From Euryarchaeota archaeon UBA125 (GTDB lineage: Archaea > Thermoplasmatota > Poseidoniia > Poseidoniales > Thalassarchaeaceae), in assembly GCA_002502625.1 (NCBI GenBank), contig DAPV01000010.1:1-14915 (forward strand): DNA of 14,915 bases, read 5' to 3'. Under the pieces are notes generated by a model that was not told where the DNA came from, searched no databases, and saw only the letters and a list, made by a program, of their open reading frames with translations. Position 1 is the first letter of the stretch. Every line of letters starts with the position of its first letter. A program made the position numbers and the translations under genes. Positions 14,741 through 14,915 of this stretch are shown here, piece after piece.

Positions 14741-14915
14741 ATGCCGGAGGATGACCCACTCAAGTCATTACTAGATGGAGACATCTCGTCAGAAGAGTTA
14801 GATGCTATTCGGTCGAGCCCAGATTTACGCAAACTAGCAATCAGAATGTACGGAGAATCTATTCTAAATTTACTAGGTGAAGAAGAAATCGAAGTTGTTG
14901 AATCGATTACAACAT
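14741..14915 (+). CDS. Unidentified acidic protein, N-terminal part (runs off window)
   Basis: An open frame runs from ATG 14741 to the window end, giving 58 residues without a stop. It begins MPEDDPLKSLLDGDISSEEL and continues with helix-forming, Glu/Leu-rich sequence (YGESILNLLGEEEIEVVES). A Shine-Dalgarno GAGGG is placed correctly before the ATG, and codon use (AGA, GGA, AT-rich third positions) matches the neighbours. I do not recognise the family. It follows the transketolase genes on the same strand after a 63-bp gap. Confidence 0.6.
   Translation, partial: MPEDDPLKSLLDGDISSEELDAIRSSPDLRKLAIRMYGESILNLLGEEEIEVVESITT

Overview
The window looks like a chromosomal segment from an AT-rich, probably marine archaeon, most likely a Marine Group II type euryarchaeote (Ca. 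Poseidoniales and relatives). The reasons are an archaeal DNA primase small subunit, GGTGA-type Shine-Dalgarno sites a few bases before several starts, TATA-like boxes about 26 bp before starts that could be leaderless, tight gene packing, and large membrane proteins with zinc ribbons and charged tails. The lineage is inferred from gene content, because no rRNA or tRNA is present. No mobile element, CRISPR array or tRNA was seen.

Layout. Positions 1-1605 (minus strand) hold the start of a proline-rich protein, priS, and a small double-CxxC zinc protein. A divergent promoter region (about 1606-1700) separates these from a plus-strand pair: mqnD (futalosine menaquinone pathway) and a 156-residue HEAT-repeat protein. 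The latter strongly resembles the C-terminal half of eukaryotic deoxyhypusine hydroxylase (DOHH). Next comes an 849-residue exported membrane protein with a beta-propeller-like region, calcium-binding type 3 repeats outside, one membrane helix, and a zinc ribbon plus two EF-hands inside. Its 3' end overlaps a convergent minus-strand operon by 55 bp. That operon reads, in transcription order, a P-type Ca2+ pump, mqnE and mqnA. The pump gene is divergent from an OPT-family transporter gene (10647-12863). This is followed by a split transketolase (N and C subunits, 4-bp overlap) and the start of an unidentified gene that runs off the window.

How the genes work together. MqnA (chorismate dehydratase), MqnE (aminofutalosine synthase) and MqnD (dihydroxynaphthoate synthase) are steps of menaquinone synthesis from chorismate. 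MqnB and MqnC are not here. The split transketolase could supply erythrose 4-phosphate for chorismate, or pentose phosphates. The Ca2+ pump and the EF-hand/type 3 repeat protein both point to calcium handling.

The most notable item is the half-size DOHH-like protein. It has two His-Glu motifs 33 residues apart and the SVDPAPP linker that in the eukaryotic enzyme introduces the second half. A homodimer could rebuild the four-motif di-iron site. This makes it a candidate archaeal hypusine-forming enzyme.
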